Shown piece by piece: positions 59,440 through 59,570 of a stretch of 59,570 nt of DNA. A program made the position numbers and the translations under genes. The stretch is from an uncultured Prevotellaceae bacterium (lineage in GTDB: Bacteria > Bacteroidota > Bacteroidia > Bacteroidales > Bacteroidaceae): contig CADCEQ010000010.1 in assembly GCA_902800435.1 (NCBI GenBank), positions 1 through 59,570 of the forward strand, in the 5' to 3' direction. The notes below the pieces were generated by a model. That model did no database searches, was not told where the DNA came from, and worked only from the letters and a program-made list of their open reading frames with translations. Each line of letters starts with the position of its first letter. Positions within the stretch are counted from its first letter, which is position 1.

Positions 59440-59570
59440 CTAGCCGCCGGCGCGCACCCGGCGCTCCCAGTCCGCGAAGACGCCCTCGAGCGTCTGGCGG
59501 AGCGAGTAGCGGCGCGACCATCCGAGGGCGCGGAGCCGGGCGTTGTCGCCGAGCAGGACCATCTCGTCCG
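59440..59570 (-). CDS. C-terminal piece of a nucleotide-sugar epimerase/dehydratase
   Basis: The minus strand reads DEMVLLGDNARLRALGWSRR followed by YSLRQTLEGVFADWERRVRA and GG before a TAG at 59440-59442. The pattern LLGDNARLRALGW-x-(P/R)-x-x-SL-x-x-TL is the usual end of GDP-mannose dehydratase or GDP-6-deoxymannose reductase type SDR enzymes. The start lies outside the window. It fits a surface-polysaccharide locus together with the neighbour. Confidence 0.55.
   Translation of the reverse strand, partial: DEMVLLGDNARLRALGWSRRYSLRQTLEGVFADWERRVRAGG

Larger units (their letters stand above)
59130..59570. other. High-GC segment foreign to the rest of the window
   Basis: From about 59130 the sequence turns strongly GC-rich (runs such as CCGCGGGCGACGG) and codes for pieces of proteins that do not fit the preceding genes. 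The change happens within a few tens of bases and without any repeat or insertion sequence at the border. Confidence 0.7.

Noticed and set aside
59168..59443. 91-codon plus-strand frame in the GC-rich tail
   Set aside because: Arg/Ala-rich shadow; the frame ending at 59381 carries the recognisable membrane protein instead.

Overview
The window looks like a chromosomal segment from a Prevotella-like member of the Bacteroidales. The main signs are Bacteroidetes promoters (-7 box TAnnTTTG, usually TACCTTTG, TATCTTTG or TAACTTTG) ahead of most transcription units, few Shine-Dalgarno sequences, and Bacteroidetes-restricted families: DUF4923, DUF3836, a DUF4369/thioredoxin-fold lipoprotein, an LA_2272-type repeat protein and a secreted protein with a Por-type C-terminal tail. 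Around these sit ordinary housekeeping genes. Only the last ~440 bases do not fit: they are very GC-rich, carry fragments of surface-polysaccharide genes, and probably come from a different genome (chimeric join).

Layout. 1-1070: 3' part of a secreted protein gene and tRNA-Met. 1146-2976: ribF with a CPBP protease gene. 3031-9613: minus-strand cluster topA-aroK-speA-argB, then an ECF sigma factor and a small membrane protein that may be its antagonist. 9687-14726: CapA-like, DUF3160 and FG-GAP genes in an overlapping operon, then the LA_2272-like protein. 14727-15546: a gene-free stretch with a strong hairpin, a short tandem repeat and a candidate small RNA. 15547-20682: gyrB, dacA-folP and divergent murF. 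20701-23704: a large secreted Chb/Hex-type protein and a 50-residue protein. 23775-27672: DUF3836 protein and an FtsX/MacB-type ABC exporter under two promoters of identical architecture. 27662-41033: radical SAM proteins, a tandem GH43 enzyme, a TonB-like protein, gpmI, GH3 beta-glucosidase, a membrane HTH protein, GH35 beta-galactosidase and a DUF4923 lipoprotein. 41056-53661: rimP-nusA-infB, a SpoIIE-type phosphatase, sufB, then sufC-sufD-sufS-rnhB behind a 402-base gap with its own promoter. 53702-59076: an S41 protease, an esterase, the DUF4369 lipoprotein, recO, tRNA-Glu and rpsT.

How the parts work together. The carbohydrate genes (GH43-GH43, GH3, GH35, alpha/beta hydrolase) fit a plant-glycan forager, but no SusC/SusD pair is present. 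The suf genes form an Fe-S assembly set without sufE in view. rimP-nusA-infB is the classical translation/transcription operon.

Most interesting observations: (1) two promoters sharing an 18-base identical element, a palindrome near TGTCTAAT-N-ATTAGACA and a TAACTTTGCAT -7 region at exactly the same spacings; (2) one GC-rich palindromic repeat lying inside both rnhB and sufB, read in different frames and leaving both genes open, with a separate short repeat inside the GH3 gene; (3) three intergenic loci that each carry three 21-22 base tandem units; (4) a candidate small RNA at 15341-15436; (5) a foldable leader before rpsT; (6) four genes whose start codon lies only 6-8 bases after the -7 box, suggesting leaderless mRNAs.
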